Of a DNA stretch of 55,002 bases, positions 35,227 to 43,386 are shown one piece after another (within the stretch, counting starts at the first letter, position 1; each line of letters opens with the position of its first letter). The position numbers and the translations under genes are program-made. Where the stretch lies: positions 1 to 55,002 of the forward strand of contig JAEWLQ010000002.1 in assembly GCA_023457495.1 (NCBI GenBank). Direction: 5' to 3'. This DNA comes from Pseudomonadota bacterium. GTDB taxonomy: Bacteria > Pseudomonadota > Gammaproteobacteria > Steroidobacterales > Steroidobacteraceae. The notes below the pieces were generated by a model, which saw nothing but the letters and a program-made list of their open reading frames with translations, was not told the DNA's origin and ran no database searches.

Positions 35227-37410
35227 TCAATCGGCGGCGCGATCGGCGCGGCCGTGGCTCGCGATTGTACGCGTGACCTTGAGCACTTCGGGCATGCGAC
35301 GGACGATTTTCACGACCCGCGCGAGATGCTCGCGGTTGCGGACGCGCAGCTCGAACACGAGCGATGACGAGTCGGCGTCCTTCTCCTCGACCGCCACGCG
35401 CTCGATGTTGGTGTCGCCGGCCGAGATGGCCGCGGCCACCGCGGCGAGCACGCCCATCTTGTTGGCGACGTCGACGCGGATCTCGGAGCTGAACATCTTG
35501 TCCGTCGTTGCCTGCCACGCGACCGGCAGCCAGTTCTCCGGATGTTTGCGGTAGTCCTCGACGTTCACGCAGTTCTCGCGATGGACGACGACGCCGCGGC
35601 CCGCGGAGAGGAACGCGAAGATAGGATCATCCGGAATCGGGAAGCAGCAGCGCGCGTAGGACACGAGCAGGCCCTCCGTGCCCGCGATCGCCAGCGGTGC
35701 CGGCGCGCCCGAGAACGATTCTTCGCTGGCCTTGGTCGGCAGCAGGCGGCGTGCGACGAGCGGGGCGAGCCGCTCGCCGAGGCCCACCTTCTCGTACAGC
35801 TCGTCGACGTCGTGCATGCCGAGTTCGACCACCGCGGCATTCAGCGTGTCGGGAGACACTTCTTCGAGCGAGAGCTTGAACTCACCCAAGGCCTGGTTGA
35901 TGAGCCGCGCGCCGAGCTCGATCGCTTCCTGGCGTCGCAGGCCCTTCAAGTAATGCCGCACGGCGGCGCGCGCCTTCGCCGTCACGACGAAGTTGACCCA
36001 GGACGGATTCGGCATCGCGCCCTTGGCGGTGATGATCTCCACCGTCTGGCCGTTGCGCAGCGGCGTGCGCAGCGGAGTCAGGCGCCTATCTACCTTGGCG
36101 GCCACGCAGCGATTGCCGACGTCGGTGTGCACGGCATAGGCGAAATCGACGACGGTCGCGCCGCGCGGCAGGCGCAGGATCTCGCCCTTTGGCGTGAACA
36201 CGTACACCTTGTCCGGGAACAGGTCGACCTTGACGCTCTCGAGGAAGTCCTCGGAGCTGCCGCCTTCCTGCATGTCGACCAGGTTCGCGAGCCACTCCCG
36301 CGCGCGATCGTCCTGGCCACTCGAGCTTTCGTTGACCTTGTATTTCCAGTGCGCGGCGACGCCGGCCTCGGCCACGCGATGCATGTCCTCGGTGCGGATC
36401 TGCACTTCGATGGGAATGCCGTTCGGTCCGAACAACGTCGTGTGCAGCGACTGGTAGCCGTTGATGCGCGGGATCGCGATGTAGTCCTTGAAACGGCCCG
36501 GCATCGGCTTGTAGGCCGCATGCACGACGCCCAGCGCGCGATAACAGGTGTCCGCCTTGTCGACCACGATGCGCAGGCCGAACACGTCGACGATCTCGGA
36601 GAGCGGTGAGCCCTTGCGCAGCATCTTGCTGTAGATGCTGTAGAGATGTTTCTCGCGCGTGGAAACGTCGGCCTTCAAGTCGGCCTTGGCGAGCGCGACG
36701 TTCAGCGTGTCCGCGATCTTGTTGAGGAATTGCTTCTGGTTGCCGCGCGCGCGTTTGAGCGCGCGCTCGAGCACCTTGTAGCGATGCGGAAAGGCCGCCT
36801 TGAAGCCCAGGTCCTCGAGCTCGAGCTTGAGGTTGTAGAGACCGAGGCGCCCCGCGATCGGCGCGTAGATGTCGAGGGTCTCCCGGGCGATCGCGCGGCG
36901 CCGTGCCGGCGCCATCGCATCCAGCGTCCGCATGTTGTGCGTGCGGTCCGCGAGCTTCACGAGGATCACGCGCAGGTCGCGCACCATCGCGAGCACCATC
37001 TTGCGGAACGATTCCGCCTGCGCCTCGGCGCGCGACTTGAACTGGATCTGGTCGAGTTTCGTTACGCCATCGACGATCTCGGCGACCGGAGCGCCGAATT
37101 TCTCCGAGAGCTCCTCCTTGGAGATCGGCGTGTCTTCGATGACGTCGTGCAGGATCGCCGCGATGATGGTGTCGGGATCCATGTGCAGATCCGCGAGGAT
37201 CTGCGCGGCGGCGAGCGGGTGCGCGATGTACGGCTCGCCGGAAAGCCGCTTTTGCCCTTCGTGCGCCTCGGCGCCGAATTCAGCCGCCGCGCGGACGCGC
37301 TCCACCTGCTCGGGCGGAAGATACGTCTCGACGCTGTTGAGGAGATCGCGCAGGCCCGGCAATCGCCGGGCACCGGGCAGAAGCTGAAGGAGCGGCGACG
37401 CTAAGTCCAT
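35227..37410 (-). CDS. spoT: Bifunctional (p)ppGpp synthetase/hydrolase
   Basis: Stringent-response enzyme of 727 aa. Domains in order: HD hydrolase (about 40-200; AHEGQKR, AAILHDVIEDT, RTHNMRTLDA), synthetase (about 240-350; FGLRIVVD, GYQSLHTTLFG, EVQIRT), TGS (about 390-450; VYVFTPKGEI), zinc-finger/helical part, and C-terminal ACT. The hydrolase signature HDVIEDT is intact, unlike in RelA. It starts 41 bp after rpoZ in the gmk-rpoZ-spoT order shared with E. coli. Confidence 0.97.
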   Translation of the reverse strand: MDLASPLLQLLPGARRLPGLRDLLNSVETYLPPEQVERVRAAAEFGAEAHEGQKRLSGEPYIAHPLAAAQILADLHMDPDTIIAAILHDVIEDTPISKEELSEKFGAPVAEIVDGVTKLDQIQFKSRAEAQAESFRKMVLAMVRDLRVILVKLADRTHNMRTLDAMAPARRRAIARETLDIYAPIAGRLGLYNLKLELEDLGFKAAFPHRYKVLERALKRARGNQKQFLNKIADTLNVALAKADLKADVSTREKHLYSIYSKMLRKGSPLSEIVDVFGLRIVVDKADTCYRALGVVHAAYKPMPGRFKDYIAIPRINGYQSLHTTLFGPNGIPIEVQIRTEDMHRVAEAGVAAHWKYKVNESSSGQDDRAREWLANLVDMQEGGSSEDFLESVKVDLFPDKVYVFTPKGEILRLPRGATVVDFAYAVHTDVGNRCVAAKVDRRLTPLRTPLRNGQTVEIITAKGAMPNPSWVNFVVTAKARAAVRHYLKGLRRQEAIELGARLINQALGEFKLSLEEVSPDTLNAAVVELGMHDVDELYEKVGLGERLAPLVARRLLPTKASEESFSGAPAPLAIAGTEGLLVSYARCCFPIPDDPIFAFLSAGRGVVVHRENCVNVEDYRKHPENWLPVAWQATTDKMFSSEIRVDVANKMGVLAAVAAAISAGDTNIERVAVEEKDADSSSLVFELRVRNREHLARVVKIVRRMPEVLKVTRTIASHGRADRAAD

Positions 37411-37450
37411 GGCGCGCGAGCGCTCCTGTGGGGGAAGTCAGGCGGTGAGG

Positions 37451-37750
37451 TTATTCCTGTACGTCACGATCGCCTTGCAGGCCGAATTGCGGCGCACGGA
37501 ACAGGGATTGATTGTCGGCGTCGGGAAGCGGCGCTTCCGGCGGCGGCGGCTCGGGCTCACGCAGCATCTCGGGCGTGATGTTGCCCTCGGCAATCTCGCG
37601 CAGTGCGACCACGGTTGGCTTGTCGTTCTCCCAGGGAACGGTGGGCTCGGCGCCATTGGCGAGGCGGCGCGCACGCTGCGCGGCCAGCAGCACGAGCTGG
37701 AAAATGTTTTCGACGTTCGGGAGGCAGTCTTCGACAGTGATACGGGCCAT
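37451..37750 (-). CDS. rpoZ: RNA polymerase omega subunit
   Basis: A 99-aa omega subunit with N-terminal MARITVEDCLPNVENIFQLVLLAAQRARRL and PTVVALREIAEGNIT motifs; a Pro/Glu-rich tail follows. It lies between gmk and spoT, its usual place. It helps assemble beta-prime and mediates ppGpp binding in RNA polymerase. Confidence 0.96.
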   Translation of the reverse strand: MARITVEDCLPNVENIFQLVLLAAQRARRLANGAEPTVPWENDKPTVVALREIAEGNITPEMLREPEPPPPEAPLPDADNQSLFRAPQFGLQGDRDVQE

Positions 37751-37812
37751 GAGTCTTTCCGGGCATCCGAGCTTCGGGGGGTGGAAATTCTACTGGAAAT
37801 TGACTGGGTTTT

Positions 37813-37832
37813 GGCCGGTTTTTCCACCGGCC
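37813..37832. other. Intercistronic hairpin between gmk and rpoZ
   Basis: GGCCGGT - TTTTCC - ACCGGCC makes a 7-bp stem in the 111-bp gap; a second small stem (ACGCGC/GCGCGT) lies near the gmk stop. Neither has a U-run on the minus strand, so they look like processing or stabilising structures rather than terminators. Confidence 0.35.
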
Positions 37833-37861
37833 CTGAGGCCCTGAACGCGCGCAAGTGCGCG

Positions 37862-38491
37862 TCAGGCCAGCAGTTCTCCGAGCAGCGGGGCGAGTTCCGG
37901 CCGTTTCGCGGCAAATTTGCGCGACCCCCGCAGGACCTGTAGCAGTTCGTCCACGGCGGCCTCGAATTCCTCGTTGACGATCACCGAGTCGAATTCGGCG
38001 TAGTGCGACATGTCCGCGATCGAGTCGCGCAGACGCCGTGCGATGACGTCGTCGCTGTCGGTTCTGCGGTTGCGCAGCCGGGTTTCCAGGGCCGCGCGCG
38101 ACGGCGGCAGGATGAAAACCGTATGGCAGTCGGGCGCCGCCTTGCGCACCTGTTGCGCGCCCTGCCAGTCGATCTCGAGGATCACGTCGTGGCCGGCATT
38201 GCGCAGCGCTTCGACCTGGGCCCGGCCCGTGCCGTAGAAGTTGTCGAAGACCTGCGCGTGCTCGAGGAATTCACCCGCATCGCGCAGACGCTTGAACTCG
38301 TCGACGCCGATGAAGTGGTAGTGCTCGCCATCCACTTCTTTCTCACGCGGCTTGCGCGTGGTGTGCGAAATCGAGACCTTGAGCGCCGGATCGCGCTCGA
38401 GCACGGCCTTGACGAGACTGGTCTTGCCGGCACCCGAGGGTGCGGCGATCACGTACAGCGCACCGCGCTTGGCAGTGGCTTTCGCGCTCAT
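37862..38491 (-). CDS. gmk: Guanylate kinase
   Basis: Phosphorylates GMP to GDP. The 209-aa protein has the P-loop APSGAGKTSL and the GMP-binding stretch SHTTRKPREKEVDGEHYHF. It overlaps the yicC stop by 4 bp and precedes rpoZ. Confidence 0.97.
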   Translation of the reverse strand: MSAKATAKRGALYVIAAPSGAGKTSLVKAVLERDPALKVSISHTTRKPREKEVDGEHYHFIGVDEFKRLRDAGEFLEHAQVFDNFYGTGRAQVEALRNAGHDVILEIDWQGAQQVRKAAPDCHTVFILPPSRAALETRLRNRRTDSDDVIARRLRDSIADMSHYAEFDSVIVNEEFEAAVDELLQVLRGSRKFAAKRPELAPLLGELLA

Positions 38492-39351
38492 TCGACGTTC
38501 TGCACCTGCTCGCGCATCTGCTCGATCAGCACTTTCATGTCGACCGTGATGCGCGTGGTGTCGAGATCCTGCGACTTCGAGGCGAGCGTGTTCGCCTCGC
38601 GATTGAGCTCCTGCATGAGGAAGTCGAGCCGGCGGCCCGCGGCCTCGCGCGCCGCCATGACACGGCGGGTTTCCTCGATGTGCCCGGTAAGCCGATCGAG
38701 CTCCTCCGCCACGTCGAGGCGCTGGAGCTGAAGGACGATTTCCTGCTCGACGCGGTCGCGGTCGACGTTCGCCAACAACTCGGCGACGCGTTCGTGGAGT
38801 CGCGTGCGGACGCGGGTCTGGATCTCGGGCAATCGCGTCTTGACCTGCGCGACGAGCTCGGCGAGCCCCGCGCAGCGCTGCTCGATGAGCTCGCTCAACC
38901 GGGCGCCCTCGCGCGAGCGCATGGCAACCAGTTCCTCGACCGTCTGCTGGAACAGCGCACGCCCCGCCTCTAACAAGGCTTCGTCGCCTTCGCTGCCCGA
39001 CTCGATAACGCCCGGCCAGCGCAGGATCTCGACGGCATCGGCCTTCGCACCCGGTACAGCGGCCATGACTTCATTCACCGCGTTCGCGACCCGGCCGAGC
39101 GCGGCGGCATCGACACGCAGCTCCCGTTCCGCGGCTTGGGCCGAGCGCAGGTGGACCGTGCAATCGACCTTGCCCCGCTTGAGGTGCTTGGCGAGGAGTT
39201 GTCTTAACTCGGATTCGAGGGGCCGAAGCTGCTCGGGCAGGCGAAACCCTGGTTCGAGATATCGGTGATTGACGCTGCGCAACTCGCAGGCGAGGGTGCC
39301 CCAGGGGCCTGAAATCTCGCGCCGTGCGAAACCGGTCATGCTTGCGATCAT
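38488..39351 (-). CDS. yicC: YicC-family endoribonuclease
   Basis: A 287-aa member of the YicC family, which in E. coli is an endoribonuclease acting on RyhB sRNA. The start MIASMTGFARRE is the diagnostic N-terminus, and the second half is strongly helical, ending in REAAGRRLDFLMQELNREANT, the conserved C-terminal motif. It is the first gene of the yicC-gmk-rpoZ-spoT string and divergent from the PP2C gene. Confidence 0.95.
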   Translation of the reverse strand: MIASMTGFARREISGPWGTLACELRSVNHRYLEPGFRLPEQLRPLESELRQLLAKHLKRGKVDCTVHLRSAQAAERELRVDAAALGRVANAVNEVMAAVPGAKADAVEILRWPGVIESGSEGDEALLEAGRALFQQTVEELVAMRSREGARLSELIEQRCAGLAELVAQVKTRLPEIQTRVRTRLHERVAELLANVDRDRVEQEIVLQLQRLDVAEELDRLTGHIEETRRVMAAREAAGRRLDFLMQELNREANTLASKSQDLDTTRITVDMKVLIEQMREQVQNVE

Positions 39352-39428
39352 GGCGCTCGAACTTCTCAGGGCTTTATGGACGCGTTGCGGTAAAGTGCGC
39401 GGCAGTTTATCAGACGCCCCACCACCGC

Positions 39429-40178
39429 TTGCGCATCGAATACGCCGAAGTCAGCCTGCTCGGTAATCGCACTGACAACCAGGATCGCGTTTCCGTCGCG
39501 GTTTCCGAACATTCCGCCCTGCTGGTCGTGATCGATGGCATGGGTGGTCATTCGGACGGCGCGCGCGCCGCCGAGACCGCGCTCAAAGTGCTGGTCGAGT
39601 CGTTCTGGCACACACCGCAGCCCATCCTCGACCCGCTCGGATTCCTGCACCTATCCCTGGGACGGGCCCACGAGGAAGTGGTGAAGCTCGGCGTGAACGT
39701 GTCGCTCGAACAGCGGCCGCGCGCGACCTGCGCGGTGTGCCTGGTGCAGGGTGGCAGCGCCTATTGGGCGCACATCGGCGACAGCCGCGTGTACCTGCTG
39801 CGCAAGGGCAAGGTGTTCAAGCGCACGCGCGATCACAGCCACGTCGAGTTCCTGTTACGCGAAGGGGTGATCACCGCCGACCAGGCGCTGACCCATCCCA
39901 TGCGCAATTTCGTGGAGTGTTGCGTCGGCGGCGAGGCCTTCCTGCCCGAGATGACGATCAGCCTGCGCGAGCCGCTCGAGCCCAACGATCTGTTGCTGGT
40001 CTGCTCGGATGGCTTGTGGGGCGGCATCGACGAAGACGAACTCGGTGCGTCATTCCCCCCGGCGCGGGCGCCGCTGCGCGATGAGCTGCAGCGTCTCGCG
40101 GAAAAATCGGTCAACAACGTCGGCGCCGGCAGCGACAACACCACGGCGGCCGCCGTGCGCTGGATAGGGCACGGCTGA
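39429..40178 (+). CDS. PP2C-type serine/threonine phosphatase
   Basis: A metal-dependent PPM/PP2C phosphatase of 249 aa from the chosen TTG start. Visible motifs are GNRTDNQDR at the N-terminus, VIDGMGGHSDG, HIGDSRVYLLR, CSDGLWGG and GSDNTT near the end, so all metal-binding Asp positions appear intact. No good ATG exists; GTG at 39324 is an upper limit whose extra residues do not look like the family. No Ser/Thr kinase gene is adjacent. Its TGA overlaps the rph ATG (TGATG), a conserved coupling in some gammaproteobacteria. Confidence 0.85.
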   Translation: MRIEYAEVSLLGNRTDNQDRVSVAVSEHSALLVVIDGMGGHSDGARAAETALKVLVESFWHTPQPILDPLGFLHLSLGRAHEEVVKLGVNVSLEQRPRATCAVCLVQGGSAYWAHIGDSRVYLLRKGKVFKRTRDHSHVEFLLREGVITADQALTHPMRNFVECCVGGEAFLPEMTISLREPLEPNDLLLVCSDGLWGGIDEDELGASFPPARAPLRDELQRLAEKSVNNVGAGSDNTTAAAVRWIGHG

Positions 40179-40903
40179 TGGCCGGACGTCCCAGCGGCCG
40201 CGCGCCCGACGAATTGCGCGCGGTGCGGTTCACCCGTCATTTCACCCGGCATGCCGAAGGCGCCGTGCTGGTCGAGTTCGGCAATACACGAGTGCTGTGC
40301 ACGGCGAGCGTCGAGGACGGCGTGCCAGGATTCCTGCGCGGCAAGGGTCAGGGCTGGCTCACCGCGGAGTACGGCATGTTGCCGCGCGCCACGCACACGC
40401 GCACCGCGCGCGAAGCCGCGAAAGGCAAGCAGAGTGGACGCACGCAGGAGATCCAGCGGCTCATCGGTCGCAGCCTGCGCGCGGTGACGAACCTCGCCGC
40501 CCTCGGTGAGCGGACGATCACGATCGACTGCGACGTGCTGCAGGCGGATGGTGGCACCCGCACCGCCGCGATCAGCGGCGCGTACGTCGCGCTCGCGGAT
40601 GCCTGCGACGTGTTGCTCGCGCGGCGCCAGATCGCGACGTCGCCCTTGCACGGGCAGGTGGCGGCGGTATCCGTGGGGATCTGCGGCGGCGTGCCGGTGA
40701 TCGATCTCGATTACGCGGAGGATTCGCAGGCCGAGACCGACATGAACGTCGTCATGAACAATGGCGGGGGCTTCATCGAAGTGCAGGGCACGGCCGAAGG
40801 CCACGCGTTCCGCCGGCACGAGCTCGATGAGCTGCTGAACCTCGCCTCCGAAGGCATCGCGAAGCTGTTTCAACTGCAGGTCGAGGTGCGGGCGACCGCC
40901 TGA
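40178..40903 (+). CDS. rph: Ribonuclease PH
   Basis: Phosphorolytic 3'-to-5' exonuclease that trims tRNA and other RNA 3' ends. The 241-aa protein has RTRHTRH-like N-terminal sequence (RFTRHFTRHAEG), GKGQGWLTAEYGMLPRATHTR, RTQEIQRLIGRSLRA and the catalytic-type VIDLDYAEDSQAETDMNVV. It overlaps the PP2C stop. Confidence 0.96.
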   Translation: MAGRPSGRAPDELRAVRFTRHFTRHAEGAVLVEFGNTRVLCTASVEDGVPGFLRGKGQGWLTAEYGMLPRATHTRTAREAAKGKQSGRTQEIQRLIGRSLRAVTNLAALGERTITIDCDVLQADGGTRTAAISGAYVALADACDVLLARRQIATSPLHGQVAAVSVGICGGVPVIDLDYAEDSQAETDMNVVMNNGGGFIEVQGTAEGHAFRRHELDELLNLASEGIAKLFQLQVEVRATA

Positions 40904-40924
40904 GGCGGTCGACGCAAATCAATC

Positions 40925-41542
40925 GTGACCGATCGGCGCGTCGTGCTCGCCAGCGGCAATGCAGGCAAGCTGCGCGAGTTCTCCGAGTTGTTAGGCTCGA
41001 CGGGCCTGGTGCTCGTCCGCCAGTCCGAGCTCGGCATCGAGCCGCCCCCCGAAACCGGAACCACGTTTCTCGAAAACGCACTGATCAAGGCGCGTAACGC
41101 CGCCCGCATCGCGGGCCTGCCCGCCATTGCCGACGATTCCGGCATCGAGGTCGACGCGCTCGGCGGCGGGCCCGGCGTGTACTCCGCGCGCTACGCGGGC
41201 GAGAACGCCAGCGACGAGGCCAATCTCGCGAAACTGCTCGCGGAGCTTCAGGGCATGCCGCCCACCCGGCGCGGCGCGCGTTATCGCTGCGTCATCGTCT
41301 ACGTGAGGCACGCCGACGACGCGCAGCCGTTGGTCGGCGATGGCGCGTGGGAAGGAGCGATCATCCCCGACCGCCGCGGCCACGGCGGTTTCGGCTACGA
41401 CCCCTCGTTCGTTCCCGCGGGGGAGACGCGCACGGTGGCCGAAATGCCCGCGGCGGAGAAAAACGCGGTGAGTCACCGCGGCCAGGCGATGCGAGCCTTC
41501 CTGGAACAGCTGCGGCTCTCGCAGCCGTCGCGGACGTCGTGA
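40925..41542 (+). CDS. rdgB: XTP/dITP pyrophosphatase
   Basis: House-cleaning nucleotidase that removes non-canonical purine triphosphates. The 205-aa HAM1-family protein has LASGNAGKLREF, the metal site in ADDSGIEVDALGG, YSARYAGE and C-terminal FGYDPSFVP with SHRGQAM. The start is GTG at 40925; the stop overlaps the hemW ATG. Confidence 0.96.
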   Translation: MTDRRVVLASGNAGKLREFSELLGSTGLVLVRQSELGIEPPPETGTTFLENALIKARNAARIAGLPAIADDSGIEVDALGGGPGVYSARYAGENASDEANLAKLLAELQGMPPTRRGARYRCVIVYVRHADDAQPLVGDGAWEGAIIPDRRGHGGFGYDPSFVPAGETRTVAEMPAAEKNAVSHRGQAMRAFLEQLRLSQPSRTS

Positions 41543-42684
41543 TGAAAACGCCGCCGCTCGCGCTGTACGCACACTTTCCCTGGTGCGTGCAAAAGTGCCC
41601 GTACTGCGATTTCAACTCGCACAAGGTGCGCGAAGAACTGCCCGAGCAGCGCTACATCGAAGTGTTGCTACGCGATCTCGATTCGCAGGCGCCCGATGTC
41701 GCGGGGCGCCCGATCGTGAGCATTTTTCTCGGGGGAGGCACGCCGAGTCTGTTTTCGCCGGCGTCGATCGGCCGGTTTCTCGAGCATGCTCGCGCGACGC
41801 TTGGATTCGCGGGGGACATCGAAATCACGATGGAAGCCAACCCCGGCACCATCGAGCGCGGGCGTTTCGCGGAATATCGCGCCGCGGGTGTGACGCGCGT
41901 GTCTCTCGGGGCGCAGAGCTTCGATCCGCGACAACTCAAGACGCTCGGCCGCATCCACTCGGCGGATGAAACGCGGCGCGCCGCGGCCGAGCTGCACGCC
42001 GCGGGGCTCACGAACTTCAATCTCGATCTCATGTACGCGTTGCCCGGGCAAACCGCCGCGGACGCGGAGGCCGATATCCGCGAGGCGCTCGCGCTCGAGC
42101 CCGCGCACATTTCCCAGTACCACCTGACCATCGAGCCTGGCACCGTCTTCGCCGCCGCGCCTCCCGTGCAACCGGTCGACGAAATCGTCGAAGCGATTCT
42201 CGACAGTTCCTTGCGCGCCCTCGAGAGCGCGGGATTCGCGCAGTACGAGATCTCCGGATACGCCCGTGCGAATGCGCGCTGCGTGCACAACCTCAACTAC
42301 TGGCTGTTCGGCGACTACCTCGGTGTCGGCGCCGGAGCACACGGCAAGATTTCCGACGCCGCGACGGGATCGATCACGCGCACCCAGCAGACCCGCGAGC
42401 CCCGGCGCTACCTGGCCGCGGATCCGCGCGAACGGGTTCGAAAACCCGTCGCCGTTGCCGACCTGCCGTTCGAATTCGCCATGAACGGTTTTCGCCTGGT
42501 GGAGGGCTTTCCGGCCGATCTCTTCGAGGAACGGACCGGCATCCCGACTGCCACGCTGGAACGGGCGTTGGCGCAGGTGGTAGATCGAGGGCTCGTGGTT
42601 CAGGACGCCGGCCAGTGGCGCGCCACGCCCAAAGGGCTTCGATTTCTCAACGACATACTCGTCAGCCTGCTGCCCGCGCCCTGA
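41542..42684 (+). CDS. hemW: HemW heme chaperone (radical SAM, coproporphyrinogen oxidase-like)
   Basis: A 380-aa radical-SAM protein with cluster motif CVQKCPYCDF (Cys15, Cys19, Cys22), the GGGTPSL motif and family residues EANPGTIERGRF and SLGAQSFDPRQLKTLGRIH. The short HemN-like form in the rdgB-hemW position acts as a heme chaperone (HemW), not as a coproporphyrinogen dehydrogenase. The ATG overlaps the rdgB stop. Confidence 0.95.
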   Translation: MKTPPLALYAHFPWCVQKCPYCDFNSHKVREELPEQRYIEVLLRDLDSQAPDVAGRPIVSIFLGGGTPSLFSPASIGRFLEHARATLGFAGDIEITMEANPGTIERGRFAEYRAAGVTRVSLGAQSFDPRQLKTLGRIHSADETRRAAAELHAAGLTNFNLDLMYALPGQTAADAEADIREALALEPAHISQYHLTIEPGTVFAAAPPVQPVDEIVEAILDSSLRALESAGFAQYEISGYARANARCVHNLNYWLFGDYLGVGAGAHGKISDAATGSITRTQQTREPRRYLAADPRERVRKPVAVADLPFEFAMNGFRLVEGFPADLFEERTGIPTATLERALAQVVDRGLVVQDAGQWRATPKGLRFLNDILVSLLPAP

Positions 42685-42696
42685 TCGGGAGCGGTT

Positions 42697-42909
42697 TTAT
42701 GCACAGATGTCCGTCGAGGGGCAAGAAACAAGGGCATTACGTCTTGTTTCAGTCCTGTTGCAGAAAATACAGCACATAAGTCGCTGAAAACGCTGTATTT
42801 AATGGAATGGTCATTATTTGACCAAGCTAACGGAATTGCGTGTTTAGTAGCGATTTCGCTCTTACGGGGCGCGGCAACTCACAGACTTATCCACAATTTC
42901 TGTGGATAA
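42697..42909. promoter_or_regulatory. Cluster of three consensus DnaA boxes in an AT-rich spacer
   Basis: The 341-bp gap between hemW and rpmE holds TTATGCACA (42697-42705), TTATCCACA (42887-42895) and its inverse TGTGGATAA (42901-42909), each a full match to TTATNCACA. The last two form a perfect inverted repeat split by ATTTC. The stretch between (about 42710-42860) is clearly more AT-rich than the coding sequence around it. It may be DnaA-controlled regulation of rpmE, a titration site, or a replication-origin element; the last is only a hypothesis. Confidence 0.6.
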
Positions 42910-42929
42910 CGCTGCGGTGCTTTCACCCC

Positions 42930-42958
42930 TTGAGAACCCGGAAGTGTGTCGCTAGACT
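42930..42958 (+). promoter_or_regulatory. Sigma-70-type promoter for rpmE
   Basis: TTGAGA (42930-42935), a 17-bp spacer and TAGACT (42953-42958) lie 68 bp before the rpmE ATG and 21 bp after the inverted DnaA boxes, so bound DnaA could act directly on this promoter. Confidence 0.6.
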
Positions 42959-43025
42959 GCGCGCCCTTTTTCCTTCGGCCGGCGTCCCCAACATCGGGTG
43001 CCCGGTAGAGACCCAGGACTGAGCC

Positions 43026-43238
43026 ATGAAAGCCGACACGCATCCGGAATACAAAGTCATCAACGTGACCTGCACGTGCGGTAACGCGTTCGAAACCCGC
43101 TCGACTCTGGGACACGATCTGCAGGTCGAAGTCTGCGCGAACTGCCACCCGTTCTACACCGGCAAGCAGAAGATCCTCGACACGGCCGGCCGCGTGGACA
43201 AGTTCCGCAAGAAGTACGCCGCCGCTGCGGGGCGTTAA
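43026..43238 (+). CDS. rpmE: 50S ribosomal protein L31
   Basis: A 70-aa L31 of the zinc-binding (C+) type: Cys16, Cys18, Cys37 and Cys40 (CTCG and CANC). The C+ form is typically replaced by a C-minus paralogue under zinc starvation. Only a weak ribosome site precedes the ATG; a strong bidirectional-looking terminator follows. Confidence 0.97.
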   Translation: MKADTHPEYKVINVTCTCGNAFETRSTLGHDLQVEVCANCHPFYTGKQKILDTAGRVDKFRKKYAAAAGR

Positions 43239-43266
43239 AAGACCCTCATCGGCATCCGATGCCATC

Positions 43267-43292
43267 AAAAGGGCGCCTTCGGGCGCCCTTTT
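43267..43292 (+). terminator. Intrinsic terminator after rpmE
   Basis: AAAAGGGCGCC - TTCG - GGCGCCCTTTT: perfect 11-bp stem with a TTCG loop, the 3' arm ending in a T-run, 28 bp past the rpmE stop. This is the clearest intrinsic terminator in the window and could act in both directions. Confidence 0.93.
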
Positions 43293-43386
43293 GCTTTGGG
43301 TCCCGGGCCAAGCCGGAACTTGTTCTCGCGGGGCTGTATCGTAGTTACATTACGCGCTCGGCCCCGCCTGCGGAGAGCTCATCACA

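Noticed and set aside
37813..37832. Hairpin between gmk and rpoZ as terminator
   Set aside because: No U-run on the coding strand and the downstream genes belong to the same operon in relatives.
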